Assembly (NCBI GenBank): GCA_020200995.1
Contig: JAIVHQ010000267.1
Coordinates: forward strand, 1 to 5,785
DNA length: 5,785 nt
Source: Flavobacteriales bacterium
GTDB lineage: Bacteria > Bacteroidota > Bacteroidia > Flavobacteriales_D > Cryomorphaceae
Direction of reading: 5' to 3'
Shown here: positions 1-5,665 of the stretch, piece by piece
How positions within the stretch are numbered: the first letter of the stretch is position 1
Layout of the letters: the number at the start of each line of letters is the position of its first letter
Position numbers and translations under genes: made by a program
Notes under the pieces: generated by a model
What the model was told of the DNA's origin: nothing
The model's database searches: none
The model's input: the letters and a program-made list of their open reading frames with translations, nothing else

Positions 1-40
1 CGAGCCAATCGCATCCCGGTAACTTGCCGGATCTGAAATC

Positions 41-72
41 AAGGCTGTCTCCGTTTCGGGGGCAGCCTTTTT
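41..72 (+). terminator. Rho-independent terminator at the left edge
   Basis: Bases 41-52 pair with 58-69 to give a 12-bp stem (two G-T pairs) around the 5-nt loop GTTTC. The 3' arm runs straight into a T tract (68-72). The asymmetry of the T tract places it on the + strand, so it should end a transcript entering from the left edge. The upstream unit is almost wholly outside the window: one frame stops at 20-22 and another at 34-36, and I cannot tell which, if either, is the real end. Read from the minus strand the hairpin lacks a good T tract, so it is a poor terminator for the DUF2254 transcript. Confidence 0.8.
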
Positions 73-314
73 GCGTAAGCCTTGATTCTTGTGACAAGGC
101 GACAACCACCCGGTAGATCACAGTTAATATTATTCTGACAGCCGAAAGTCAGGCTTGGTTCTTCAGCTGTAATCATCTTGGGTACTTCGCCGCGTACGCT
201 GATAATATTCAATTTGGTGTATGTGTGTTCAGCGAAGGTGCGCATCGGGAATTATTCGCCACCGAAGCGACAGGGGATGTTCGTGGATTGTTGTCATGCA
301 TCGGTCAGCGAGCT
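73..314. other. Intergenic stretch, no supported gene
   Basis: Between the left terminator and the 3' end of the DUF2254 gene I see no gene I can defend. A minus-strand frame (39-245, ATG at 245) has three cysteines but no recognisable family, and its last third is encoded by the terminator hairpin. Small structures are present: CTGAC/GTCAG (135-139 and 148-152), an AT-rich 8-bp inverted pair (126-133 and 202-209) and TCGC/GCGA (256-259 and 267-270). None is strong or followed by a T tract, so no terminator for the minus-strand gene is identified. Confidence 0.5.
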
Positions 315-1610
315 TTACTGCATCGAGAAGTACCGCTTCTTCAAATCCTCGAGGTCACATTTTTCCTTGAACGATCGCTCGCCGCAGCGCAGCAGCATGT
401 CGGTATGTTTCTGTATAGAAGAGCGATGTTCGCTGTTGGTCGCAAATTTGCGGAGCGTGGCCATGGAATCCATCATGCGAATGATGACGGTGGGGCTGTC
501 TTCCCCGTACTGCCTGATCTGGCTGAAGGCGGCTTGCATCATTCCGCTGAAGTCCAAAACTTTGGCTATCAGGCGCAGGTTGCCTTCTTCGTCGCAGCGT
601 TGGCCCGACGGAAATTTCACGGAAGTGAGGTAGCACATTACTGAAGTGAGGTTGTCGATGCAGGCGATGGCGGTGTGGGGGTCGTTGATGCCGGGAGAGA
701 GTGCGCGGGAAGCCACCTCGACCATCTGGTGGATGGAAAACTCCGCGTCCTGAAAGGCCGACCGCACCTTACCAGTGATGAAGAATTCGACAACTTTTTT
801 AGCCGCTTTTTCGTCAATTTCGGCATTCGAGTAGACTTCACAGAGCAATTCACCACTCACGAGGTAGGCCCCCGGCTTGGAGCGAATTATAATAACCAAG
901 TCCTTTTCGGTAGCCAGTTCCATCAGCTTCTCTCCGTCCACAGACTTCAGGTAGCCTCCATCTTTCACTTTCACATCGAGGTGGTGGCTGAAATGCTCCG
1001 GAATAAATTCGACGGGTGCATTGTCGGGTTCGGGCCCTATGCCATCGGGGTAGAGATGCCTCATGCTTTTGAGCATGGATGATGCAATGTCGGCCACCAC
1101 TTTGTTGGATTGTATGCTCACCGAAATGTGGTGGATAAACACGACAAGCAACACCATGCCGAAGACGGACACGATGAGGGCGGCCAGCACCGAAATGACC
1201 GGCAGAAATACACTGCCTTCTTCCTGCTTGATGGAGTTGAGCACGATAAGGCAATACACGTATGTGGACACGTAAGTGCCGAGCACCACCTGGTTGAGTC
1301 GGTCATACATAAAGTTCTGAAGCAGGCGTGCACCGAGCTGCGAGGTAGCCAGGGTGAGCACCACCAGGGTGATGGAAAACACGGTTCCCGCTATGCCCAC
1401 AGTGGCTGAGGCGATGGTGGAGAGGATGGTGCGCGCAGAGTCGACACTGCCTGAAAAAAGGAACCTCCAATATCCCGAAGGCGAAAATTGAATGACGCCG
1501 TCGAGGTATATAAACCCGAAAGCTGCCAACACTGCGACCAATAAGAGGAGGGTCGGAACAAACCAGAAAGTGGAATTGAGCTCTTCCCAGATGTAGCGTA
1601 GTTTAACCAT
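315..1610 (-). CDS. DUF2254 family integral membrane protein
   Basis: The 431-residue product matches the DUF2254 predicted membrane protein family, whose biochemical role is unknown. Seen directly: hydrophobic segments at about residues 17-36, 63-88, 106-126 and 136-163, then a soluble C-terminal region of about 260 residues ending in a charged tail. Motifs I associate with the family are LGARLLQNFMYDRLNQ (92-107), just after the second helix, and ALSPGINDPHTA (303-314) in the soluble part. The ATG at 1608-1610 is preferred. The frame stays open upstream to a GTG at 1769, but those 53 codons look noncoding, lie in the divergent regulatory region and would place a poorly hydrophobic extension before the first helix. 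There is no Shine-Dalgarno sequence, as is common in Bacteroidota. It is transcribed away from the ATPase gene, 304 bp apart. Family assignment is confident; function is not known. Confidence 0.9.
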   Translation of the reverse strand: MVKLRYIWEELNSTFWFVPTLLLLVAVLAAFGFIYLDGVIQFSPSGYWRFLFSGSVDSARTILSTIASATVGIAGTVFSITLVVLTLATSQLGARLLQNFMYDRLNQVVLGTYVSTYVYCLIVLNSIKQEEGSVFLPVISVLAALIVSVFGMVLLVVFIHHISVSIQSNKVVADIASSMLKSMRHLYPDGIGPEPDNAPVEFIPEHFSHHLDVKVKDGGYLKSVDGEKLMELATEKDLVIIIRSKPGAYLVSGELLCEVYSNAEIDEKAAKKVVEFFITGKVRSAFQDAEFSIHQMVEVASRALSPGINDPHTAIACIDNLTSVMCYLTSVKFPSGQRCDEEGNLRLIAKVLDFSGMMQAAFSQIRQYGEDSPTVIIRMMDSMATLRKFATNSEHRSSIQKHTDMLLRCGERSFKEKCDLEDLKKRYFSMQ

Positions 1611-1715
1611 TTGGTACGGTTTGATGAGAGGTAATAATTCATATTGACCCACAGGGACAGGGTGAAAGTAAGGTTTTTTAAAAGAGAGAAGCGGCAGAAT
1701 TTTTTGGAAACAACC

Positions 1716-1746
1716 AACTGAACAGGCGGTTCGACTGTTTTCAGTT
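1716..1746. repeat. Bulged inverted repeat in divergent region
   Basis: AACTGA (1716-1721) pairs with TCAGTT (1741-1746), and ACAG (1722-1725) with CTGT (1735-1738). That makes a 10-bp stem with a 2-nt bulge (1739-1740) and a 9-nt loop. It lies 106-136 bp upstream of the DUF2254 start codon and could be an operator or a structure in that gene's 5' leader. No gene reads into it from the left on the + strand, so a terminator role is unlikely. Confidence 0.4.
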
Positions 1747-1754
1747 TTGCTCGA

Positions 1755-1787
1755 GTTTAGAACTTGCACTTTGACCTGGTTCTAAAC
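1755..1787. repeat. Perfect 9-bp inverted repeat, candidate operator
   Basis: GTTTAGAAC (1755-1763) and GTTCTAAAC (1779-1787) are exact reverse complements separated by 15 nt, so the half-site centres lie 24 bp apart. The long loop and lack of a T tract argue against a terminator. The position, between two divergent membrane-protein genes, suits a regulator binding two half-sites. The regulator is unknown and I recognise no standard consensus. Confidence 0.45.
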
Positions 1788-1851
1788 AGGGCTGTGCCAT
1801 TGGTGCCTTAATCCCTCTGCGGAATATACCTGCACGGCATCAGGTGTAAAA

Positions 1852-1867
1852 TGTGACCTCGGTCAAT
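1852..1867. promoter_or_regulatory. CRP-like palindrome near the ATPase promoter
   Basis: TGTGA (1852-1856), six bases, then TCAAT (1863-1867) resembles the CRP-family pattern TGTGA-N6-TCACA, with one half perfect and the other matching three of five bases. The inner TGACC/GGTCA (1854-1858 and 1861-1865) is a perfect dyad. It sits where the -33 element of the ATPase promoter would be expected, and no clear TTG element is seen there. Whether a CRP/FNR-type protein binds here is inference. Confidence 0.35.
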
Positions 1868-1887
1868 CCTACACCCCCTTCTTTTTT

Positions 1888-1895
1888 TACCTTCG
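1888..1895 (+). promoter_or_regulatory. Probable Bacteroidota -7 promoter element for the ATPase
   Basis: TACCTTCG matches the Bacteroidota -7 consensus TAnnTTTG at all defined positions except the seventh. It lies after a T-rich run (1882-1888) and 19 nt before the ATG at 1915. The leader would be very short and has no Shine-Dalgarno sequence, both common in this phylum. The -33 element is not obvious. A CTTCG/CGAAG mini-hairpin overlaps it. Confidence 0.45.
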
Positions 1896-1914
1896 CAACC
1901 GAAGAAAATCAGCA

Positions 1915-4620
1915 ATGAACTGGCACGCGCAAGGAGCCCCGGAAGTACTCAAAAAATTAAAAGTCGAAGCGGCAGGCCTCACATCCGCCGAGGCCGCCAC
2001 CCGGCTCGAAAAGCACGGTCCCAACGAGCTGCCCGATGTGGGGCAAAAGCACTGGATTTGGATCCTTCTCAAGCAGTTTCGCAGCCTCCTTATCCTCATA
2101 CTTTTTGCGGCAGCGCTCATCTCGTGGTTCACAGATCACCGCGTCGATACCTACGTAATCTTTTTTGTGATCGCGGTCAATGCCGCCATCGGTTTTGTAC
2201 AGGAAATGAAAGCGCAACGCGCTGTGGCTTCCCTCCGCGGCATGCTGCAACCCAAGGCCCGCGTGCTCCGCGATGGCGACTCGCTCATGGTGCCTGCCCG
2301 CGAGGTGGTGCCCGGCGATGTCATCATCCTCGAAGAGGGCGACAGCATCCCCGCCGATGCCCGCCTCATCGAAGCCAAAAACCTCCGCGCCATCGAGGCG
2401 CCACTCACCGGCGAGTCGGTGCCCGTCAATAAAAACGTCGATGCCCTTCCCGAAGCCACCGGCATGTCTGATCGGCACAACATGGTGCGGAAAGGTACCT
2501 TCATCGCCGGTGGATTTGCCAAAGCGGTGGTCACCGCTACGGCCATGGATACGGCCATCGGCGAAATTGCAAAGTCGCTCGACGACATTAAGATCGGCCG
2601 CACCAATTTTCAAAAGAAAACCGACGTTCTCGCCCGCCACATGGCCTTTATCGCTTTGGGCAGTGCAGTGCTCCTCTTCGTGGTGGCCTACTTTTTTCAG
2701 GAAGGAACCGAGCTGAGCAATATCCTGCTCATTTCCATCGCCGCACTCGTCTCGTCCATTCCCGAGGGGCTGCCCGCCGTGCTCGCCATCGTGCTGGCCG
2801 TGGGGGCCAACCGCATGGCGCGGCGCAATGCCATCATCAGCGAATTTACCGCCACCGAAACCCTCGGGGCTGTCACCACCATCCTCACCGACAAGACGGG
2901 TACGCTTACGCAAAACACCCTCACCGTGAGGCGTGTCAGTGTGCCCGGCGCCGCCGATTGGGAAGTGAGCGGGGAGGGTTGGGAGCCTTTCGGCAAATTC
3001 GATGTGACCGGCGCCGGCGCCAACCCGAAAGGGGAGGAGCTCCTCGCACAAATCCTGGACATTGCCGCGTGGAGCAACAACGCCCACCTCCGCCGCGGCG
3101 ATAAAGACCGCTACACGCTCATCGGTGACCCTACCGAAGGCGCGCTGCTGGCCATGGCGCGTAAGGGCGGCATTTTTCCCGGAAGGGATCACAGCGTGCG
3201 CAAAATCGATGACCTGCCTTTCAACTCCACCCTCAAGATGCGGGCTACCCTGACTGAAAAAGACGGGAAGCGCAGACTCCTCGTCGTGGGTGCCCCCGAA
3301 AAGGTGCTGGCCAAGGCCTCGCACATCATGACCGGCGAGGGAGCGCAGCCCATAACCGAAGCCCGCGCCGATGCCGTGCGCGACAAGATCGAATCCTGGT
3401 CGGAAGGGGCCATGCGTGTCATCGCACTCGCCTACCGCGATGAGCCCGACGGTGCCGAATCCATCGACGAAAACAACCTCGACGGCCTCACCTTTGCCGG
3501 TATCACGGGAATGATCGACCCGCCCCGTGTCGATGTGAAGGAGAGCGTAATGGCCTGCCACAGCGCCGGCATCCGCGTCATCATGGCCACAGGCGATCAC
3601 ATCACCACAGCCATAGCCGTAGCCAAAGCCGTCGGCATCCTCCTGCCCGAGGATGTGGAGCGCGGCGGCACCCTCGCCATGACAGAAACCCAGCTGCTTG
3701 AACTCGACGATGAAGCCTTCAGCAAGGCCGTGCGCGAGATCAACGTCTTTTCTCGGCTTACGCCAAACATGAAACTGCGCATCGCCGAGGAGCTGCAAGC
3801 CGGCGGTGAACTCATCGCCATGACCGGCGACGGGGTCAACGACGCCCCTGCCCTGAAGCGCGCCGATGTGGGCATCGCCATGGGCATCATGGGCACCGAT
3901 GTGGCCCGCGATGCCGCTGCCGTCGTCCTCGCCGACGACAATTTTTCCACCATCGTGAAAGCCGTGGAGGAGGGGCGCGTGGTCTTCAACAACACCCGGC
4001 AAGCGAGCTTTTTCCTGATCACCACCAACTTCGCCGAAATCACCACCCTCGTCTCGGCCGTGCTCATGGGGCTGGCCGTTCCGCTCAGCGCCACGCAAAT
4101 CCTTTGGCTCAACCTCGTCACCGACGGCGCCTGCACCACTGCCATGGCAGCTGAGGACAGCCACGGCGACGAGCTTTCTCAAAAACCAGTAAACCGCGAG
4201 GCGTCCATTCTCAACAAAAGCATTCTGCCTTTCCTTATCATCAACTCGGTGTTGATGGCCTCCATGGCGCTTTTTGCTTTTACCTACTACCTTGACGAAG
4301 GGCTCGACAAGGCCCGCACCGCGGCCTTTATCGTCATGGCCTTCAGCCAGCTTTTCAATGTGTTCAACATGCGTTCCCTGCGGAGTTCCATTTTCAAGGT
4401 GGGCCTGTTCAGTAACGGCTATGTCAACATCGCCTTGGTGGTTTCTGTTGTGGCCCAGATCGTGATCATCGAAGTGCCCGCCCTCGCCGCGCTGTTCAAT
4501 TTCGTGAGTCTCCCCGCCCATGAATTTGCTGGTCTGGCGCTCATTCCAGTCCTCGTGCTTGTCTTTGGCGAGATCTATAAGTATTTTGCGCTTGAGGTGA
4601 CGGGGAAGGAGGTGATATGA
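1915..4620 (+). CDS. P2-type cation-transporting ATPase (Ca2+-ATPase-like)
   Basis: The 901-residue product is a full-length P-type ATPase of the SERCA/PacL/PMR1 group, an inner-membrane pump that exports cations, probably Ca2+, using ATP. Order: N-terminal cation-ATPase region (1-50), helices M1-M2 (about 56-95), actuator domain with TGES (165-168), M3-M4 (241-300) with PEGLP (283-287), the DKTGTLT loop with phosphorylated Asp326, nucleotide domain with DPTEGALL (405-412) and Phe436, DPPR (535-538), TGD (559-561), hinge TGDGVNDAP (637-645) and M5-M10 (697-890). Residues equivalent to SERCA Ca ligands are present: Glu284 (M4), Asn705 and Glu708 (M5), Asn733, Thr736 and Asp737 (M6). The M8 glutamate is Gln812, and the Lys of the usual KGAPE motif is Val458. 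Site II is thus intact and site I altered, so one ion per cycle is plausible. The ATG at 1915 gives the normal N-terminus and follows the -7 element. Codon use is strongly GC-rich. Na+ or Mn2+ transport cannot be excluded. Confidence 0.93.
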   Translation: MNWHAQGAPEVLKKLKVEAAGLTSAEAATRLEKHGPNELPDVGQKHWIWILLKQFRSLLILILFAAALISWFTDHRVDTYVIFFVIAVNAAIGFVQEMKAQRAVASLRGMLQPKARVLRDGDSLMVPAREVVPGDVIILEEGDSIPADARLIEAKNLRAIEAPLTGESVPVNKNVDALPEATGMSDRHNMVRKGTFIAGGFAKAVVTATAMDTAIGEIAKSLDDIKIGRTNFQKKTDVLARHMAFIALGSAVLLFVVAYFFQEGTELSNILLISIAALVSSIPEGLPAVLAIVLAVGANRMARRNAIISEFTATETLGAVTTILTDKTGTLTQNTLTVRRVSVPGAADWEVSGEGWEPFGKFDVTGAGANPKGEELLAQILDIAAWSNNAHLRRGDKDRYTLIGDPTEGALLAMARKGGIFPGRDHSVRKIDDLPFNSTLKMRATLTEKDGKRRLLVVGAPEKVLAKASHIMTGEGAQPITEARADAVRDKIESWSEGAMRVIALAYRDEPDGAESIDENNLDGLTFAGITGMIDPPRVDVKESVMACHSAGIRVIMATGDHITTAIAVAKAVGILLPEDVERGGTLAMTETQLLELDDEAFSKAVREINVFSRLTPNMKLRIAEELQAGGELIAMTGDGVNDAPALKRADVGIAMGIMGTDVARDAAAVVLADDNFSTIVKAVEEGRVVFNNTRQASFFLITTNFAEITTLVSAVLMGLAVPLSATQILWLNLVTDGACTTAMAAEDSHGDELSQKPVNREASILNKSILPFLIINSVLMASMALFAFTYYLDEGLDKARTAAFIVMAFSQLFNVFNMRSLRSSIFKVGLFSNGYVNIALVVSVVAQIVIIEVPALAALFNFVSLPAHEFAGLALIPVLVLVFGEIYKYFALEVTGKEVI

Positions 4621-4623
4621 AAG
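4558..4623 (+). repeat. Direct repeat copy A (ATPase 3' end)
   Basis: The last ~65 bp of the ATPase gene recur at 5582-5644. The final 28 bp (4596-4623), which include the stop codon and run 3 bp past it, are identical to 5617-5644. Upstream of that core, 30 of 35 aligned positions match by hand alignment, with gaps of 2 and 1 nt. The copies are offset by 1021 bp and bracket the PIN gene pair, an arrangement like the two ends of an inserted segment. Confidence 0.85.
4606..4619 (+). promoter_or_regulatory. Perfect anti-SD complement before an ATG at the ATPase stop
   Basis: AAGGAGGTGAT (4606-4616) is exactly complementary to the usual 3' end of bacterial 16S rRNA and is followed at once by ATG (4617-4619), whose last bases overlap the ATPase stop as ATGA. 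The frame it opens runs only 22 codons to a TAA at 4683-4685. The same bases encode the ATPase tail KEVI, so the match may be coincidence. If it acts, it would restart translation at the stop codon on a tiny peptide. Confidence 0.3.
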
Positions 4624-4876
4624 CTTGCGAGCGCCTTATTGTTTCGGATTTATTGAATTACGAAAAAATTGCCTCAGCATTTTAAATGAAGGGTGGCGAA
4701 CACGCCAAGATCCAGTCATGTCAGCTTTTGAAAAACTTGGAGGTCTCGTCCGGGAATAGGGTATAGCACGATGTGAAAGCTTTCTCATGGTTGCCACCAA
4801 GCGCAGCAAATTCAAACGGGCTATATCTTGTGCTGAAAAGTTGGGGTCATTTGCCACCCTGTATTTTTATCCCTGC
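4624..4876. other. Gene-poor stretch between ATPase and PIN pair
   Basis: These ~250 bp hold no gene I recognise. A minus-strand frame with a GTG start (4636-4857, 73 codons) begins 19 nt after the antitoxin-like gene and is the only candidate. It is rich in Arg and Ser, resembles no known family to me and needs a non-ATG start. A short hairpin TGGCG/CGCCA (loop AACA) is present near 4692-4706. On the minus strand GGGT/ACCC around 4844-4860, followed by AACTTTTC, is at best a weak terminator for the PIN pair. No clear terminator for the ATPase gene is seen. Confidence 0.45.
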
Positions 4877-5041
4877 CTAACTCCCGGAGTTTTTCCATTT
4901 AGAAATCATTTTTTCCAGATATCTTATTTCCTCTTCAGGGGTCATTTCCTGAATGTCTTCATTAATCTTATCACGTATAGCCCTCATTTTTTTCACAAGG
5001 CCTTTCTTCGTTTTTACGTTTTTTAAGTTCTCTTTAATCAT
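4877..5041 (-). CDS. Small charged protein, probable antitoxin of the PIN toxin
   Basis: This 54-residue frame starts at an ATG (5039-5041) inside the last codons of the PIN gene, overlapping it by 8 nt including the stop, and ends at TAG (4877-4879). The product is highly charged: a Lys-rich N-terminus (about residues 3-20), MRAIRDKINEDIQEMTPEEE (19-38), then IRYLEKMISKWK. It is predicted largely helical with no membrane segment. The form 'MREIRDKI...MTPEE' is one I associate with small proteins beside PIN-domain genes in Bacteroidota and cyanobacteria. Such partners usually bind and block the nuclease active site and often repress their own promoter, but no obvious DNA-binding fold is visible here. 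Overlap and co-orientation imply translational coupling. Codon use is AT-rich like the PIN gene and unlike the ATPase. Its identity as antitoxin is inference. Confidence 0.65.
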   Translation of the reverse strand: MIKENLKNVKTKKGLVKKMRAIRDKINEDIQEMTPEEEIRYLEKMISKWKNSGS

Positions 5042-5492
5042 AGCGCTCAATTTCTTTGGGAGTTCGTATTTCTATTGGACTGTAACCGAGTAAGAGATTG
5101 ACACCATTGTATCCGCGGATTCGATCAAGGTTCACAATGTGTTTAAAGTTCCAGCTAACCAATACATCTGCTTTTGCCAAAGTGGCCATTGCAATATGCT
5201 GACAGTCTGCTTTACTGGTCTTGCCAACTACATTCTCCTCTATATATTTATTGGCTAAATTTCGGGCCTCGTCGTCAAGAGTCACGGGTTTTTGCTGTTC
5301 CGCGGGGATGCGGTTCAAAAGCTCTCTTACTTCATCAGGGGCCCCTGCCAATTCGGCAATTAGAAGTCGCGAAACAAATATTTGAATTCTTTCTTCCAAG
5401 ACACGATCAAAAAAAGGAATGGTATTGGCCGAAAATTCCACATCATAGTATCCCCCAAAGACAGATGTATCCAAATATGCTGACTTGATCAT
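5034..5492 (-). CDS. PIN-domain ribonuclease, VapC-like toxin
   Basis: The 152-residue protein is essentially one PIN domain, the usual length for a VapC-type toxin that cleaves RNA using a metal held by acidic residues. Seen: Asp8 in YLDTSVFGG at the N-terminus, Glu47 in LLIAEL, Asp96 in KADCQHIAMA, and the C-terminal motif VSWNFKHIV (112-120), where Asn115 takes the place of the fourth acidic residue, as in many family members. The ATG at 5490-5492 directly precedes the first beta strand carrying Asp8, fixing the start. No Shine-Dalgarno sequence is seen. A TATCTTTA string on the minus strand (5496-5503) resembles a -7 box but lies only 3 nt before the ATG and would need a leaderless transcript. 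It forms an overlapping pair with the 54-residue frame at its 3' end, so the toxin comes first. The pair sits between two copies of the ATPase gene end and is more AT-rich, suggesting acquisition. A target RNA cannot be predicted. Confidence 0.88.
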   Translation of the reverse strand: MIKSAYLDTSVFGGYYDVEFSANTIPFFDRVLEERIQIFVSRLLIAELAGAPDEVRELLNRIPAEQQKPVTLDDEARNLANKYIEENVVGKTSKADCQHIAMATLAKADVLVSWNFKHIVNLDRIRGYNGVNLLLGYSPIEIRTPKEIERYD

Positions 5493-5581
5493 ACGTAAAG
5501 ATAACAGAAAATATATCGAAAATTTTGCCGCAGCATGGCAAAAACAGCGAGGTGCACCTCATAGAAATTCTCGCCACTCTA

Positions 5582-5641
5582 CTTGTCTTCGGCGATATAC
5601 AAGTACTTTACGCTTGGGTGACGGGGAAGGAGGTGATATGA
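5582..5641 (+). pseudogene. Remnant of a P-type ATPase C-terminus
   Basis: Read in the frame ending at TGA 5639-5641, this stretch gives LVFGD, then a shifted middle, then VTGKEVI and stop. The intact gene gives LVFGEIYKYFALEVTGKEVI and stop. Losses of 2 and 1 nt relative to the intact gene put the middle out of register and restore it before the end, showing decay without coding constraint. Only about 20 codons of the ~900 are recognisable. It may be the original gene end displaced by an insertion, or the stub of a deleted second ATPase copy. Confidence 0.7.
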
Positions 5642-5644
5642 AAG
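5582..5644 (+). repeat. Direct repeat copy B (duplicate of ATPase 3' end)
   Basis: This is the downstream partner of 4558-4623. The 28-bp core 5617-5644 is identical to 4596-4623, including AAGGAGGTGAT (5627-5637) followed by ATG (5638-5640). Beyond both edges similarity stops: after the core the flanks differ at once, and upstream of 5582 only scattered matches are seen. In this copy the ATG opens 23 codons, ending at 5707-5709, with no recognisable product. Confidence 0.85.
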
Positions 5645-5665
5645 TGGTTGCTAAACCGGGAAAAA

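Larger units (their letters stand above)
1611..1914. promoter_or_regulatory. Divergent intergenic control region
   Basis: This 304-bp gap separates the start codons of the DUF2254 and ATPase genes and must hold both promoters. It is rich in dyad symmetry: a bulged hairpin at 1716-1746, a perfect 9-bp inverted repeat at 1755-1787, a small ACCTG/CAGGT pair (1828-1832 and 1841-1845), TGACC/GGTCA at 1854-1865, and CTTCG/CGAAG (1891-1895 and 1900-1904) overlapping the ATPase -7 box. The string TGACCT occurs twice (1772-1777 and 1854-1859). I could not find a convincing promoter on the minus strand for the DUF2254 gene. Confidence 0.6.

Noticed and set aside
1..36. Tail of an upstream + strand gene (stops at 20-22 or 34-36)
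   Set aside because: Either frame would fit the terminator at 41-72, but a dozen codons or fewer cannot be assigned and neither frame is favoured.
39..245. A 68-codon minus-strand frame with three cysteines, considered as a small peptide precursor
   Set aside because: There is no double-glycine leader pattern I trust and no promoter or family match. The C-terminal third is encoded by the hairpin of a + strand terminator.
1611..1769. N-terminal extension of the DUF2254 protein from a GTG at 1769
   Set aside because: The extra 53 residues have no family likeness, lie in the divergent control region and start within an inverted repeat. The ATG at 1610 gives the expected N-terminus.
1957..4521. 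An 854-codon open frame antisense to the ATPase gene
   Set aside because: It is exactly opposed to a gene with every P-type ATPase motif. GC-rich codon use that avoids TTA, CTA and TCA leaves the antisense frame open. The product is His/Gly-rich and matches no family.
4624..5616. Insertion sequence or CRISPR array between the repeats
   Set aside because: No transposase, no terminal inverted repeats and no regularly spaced repeats were found. The bracketing repeats are direct and derive from a gene end.
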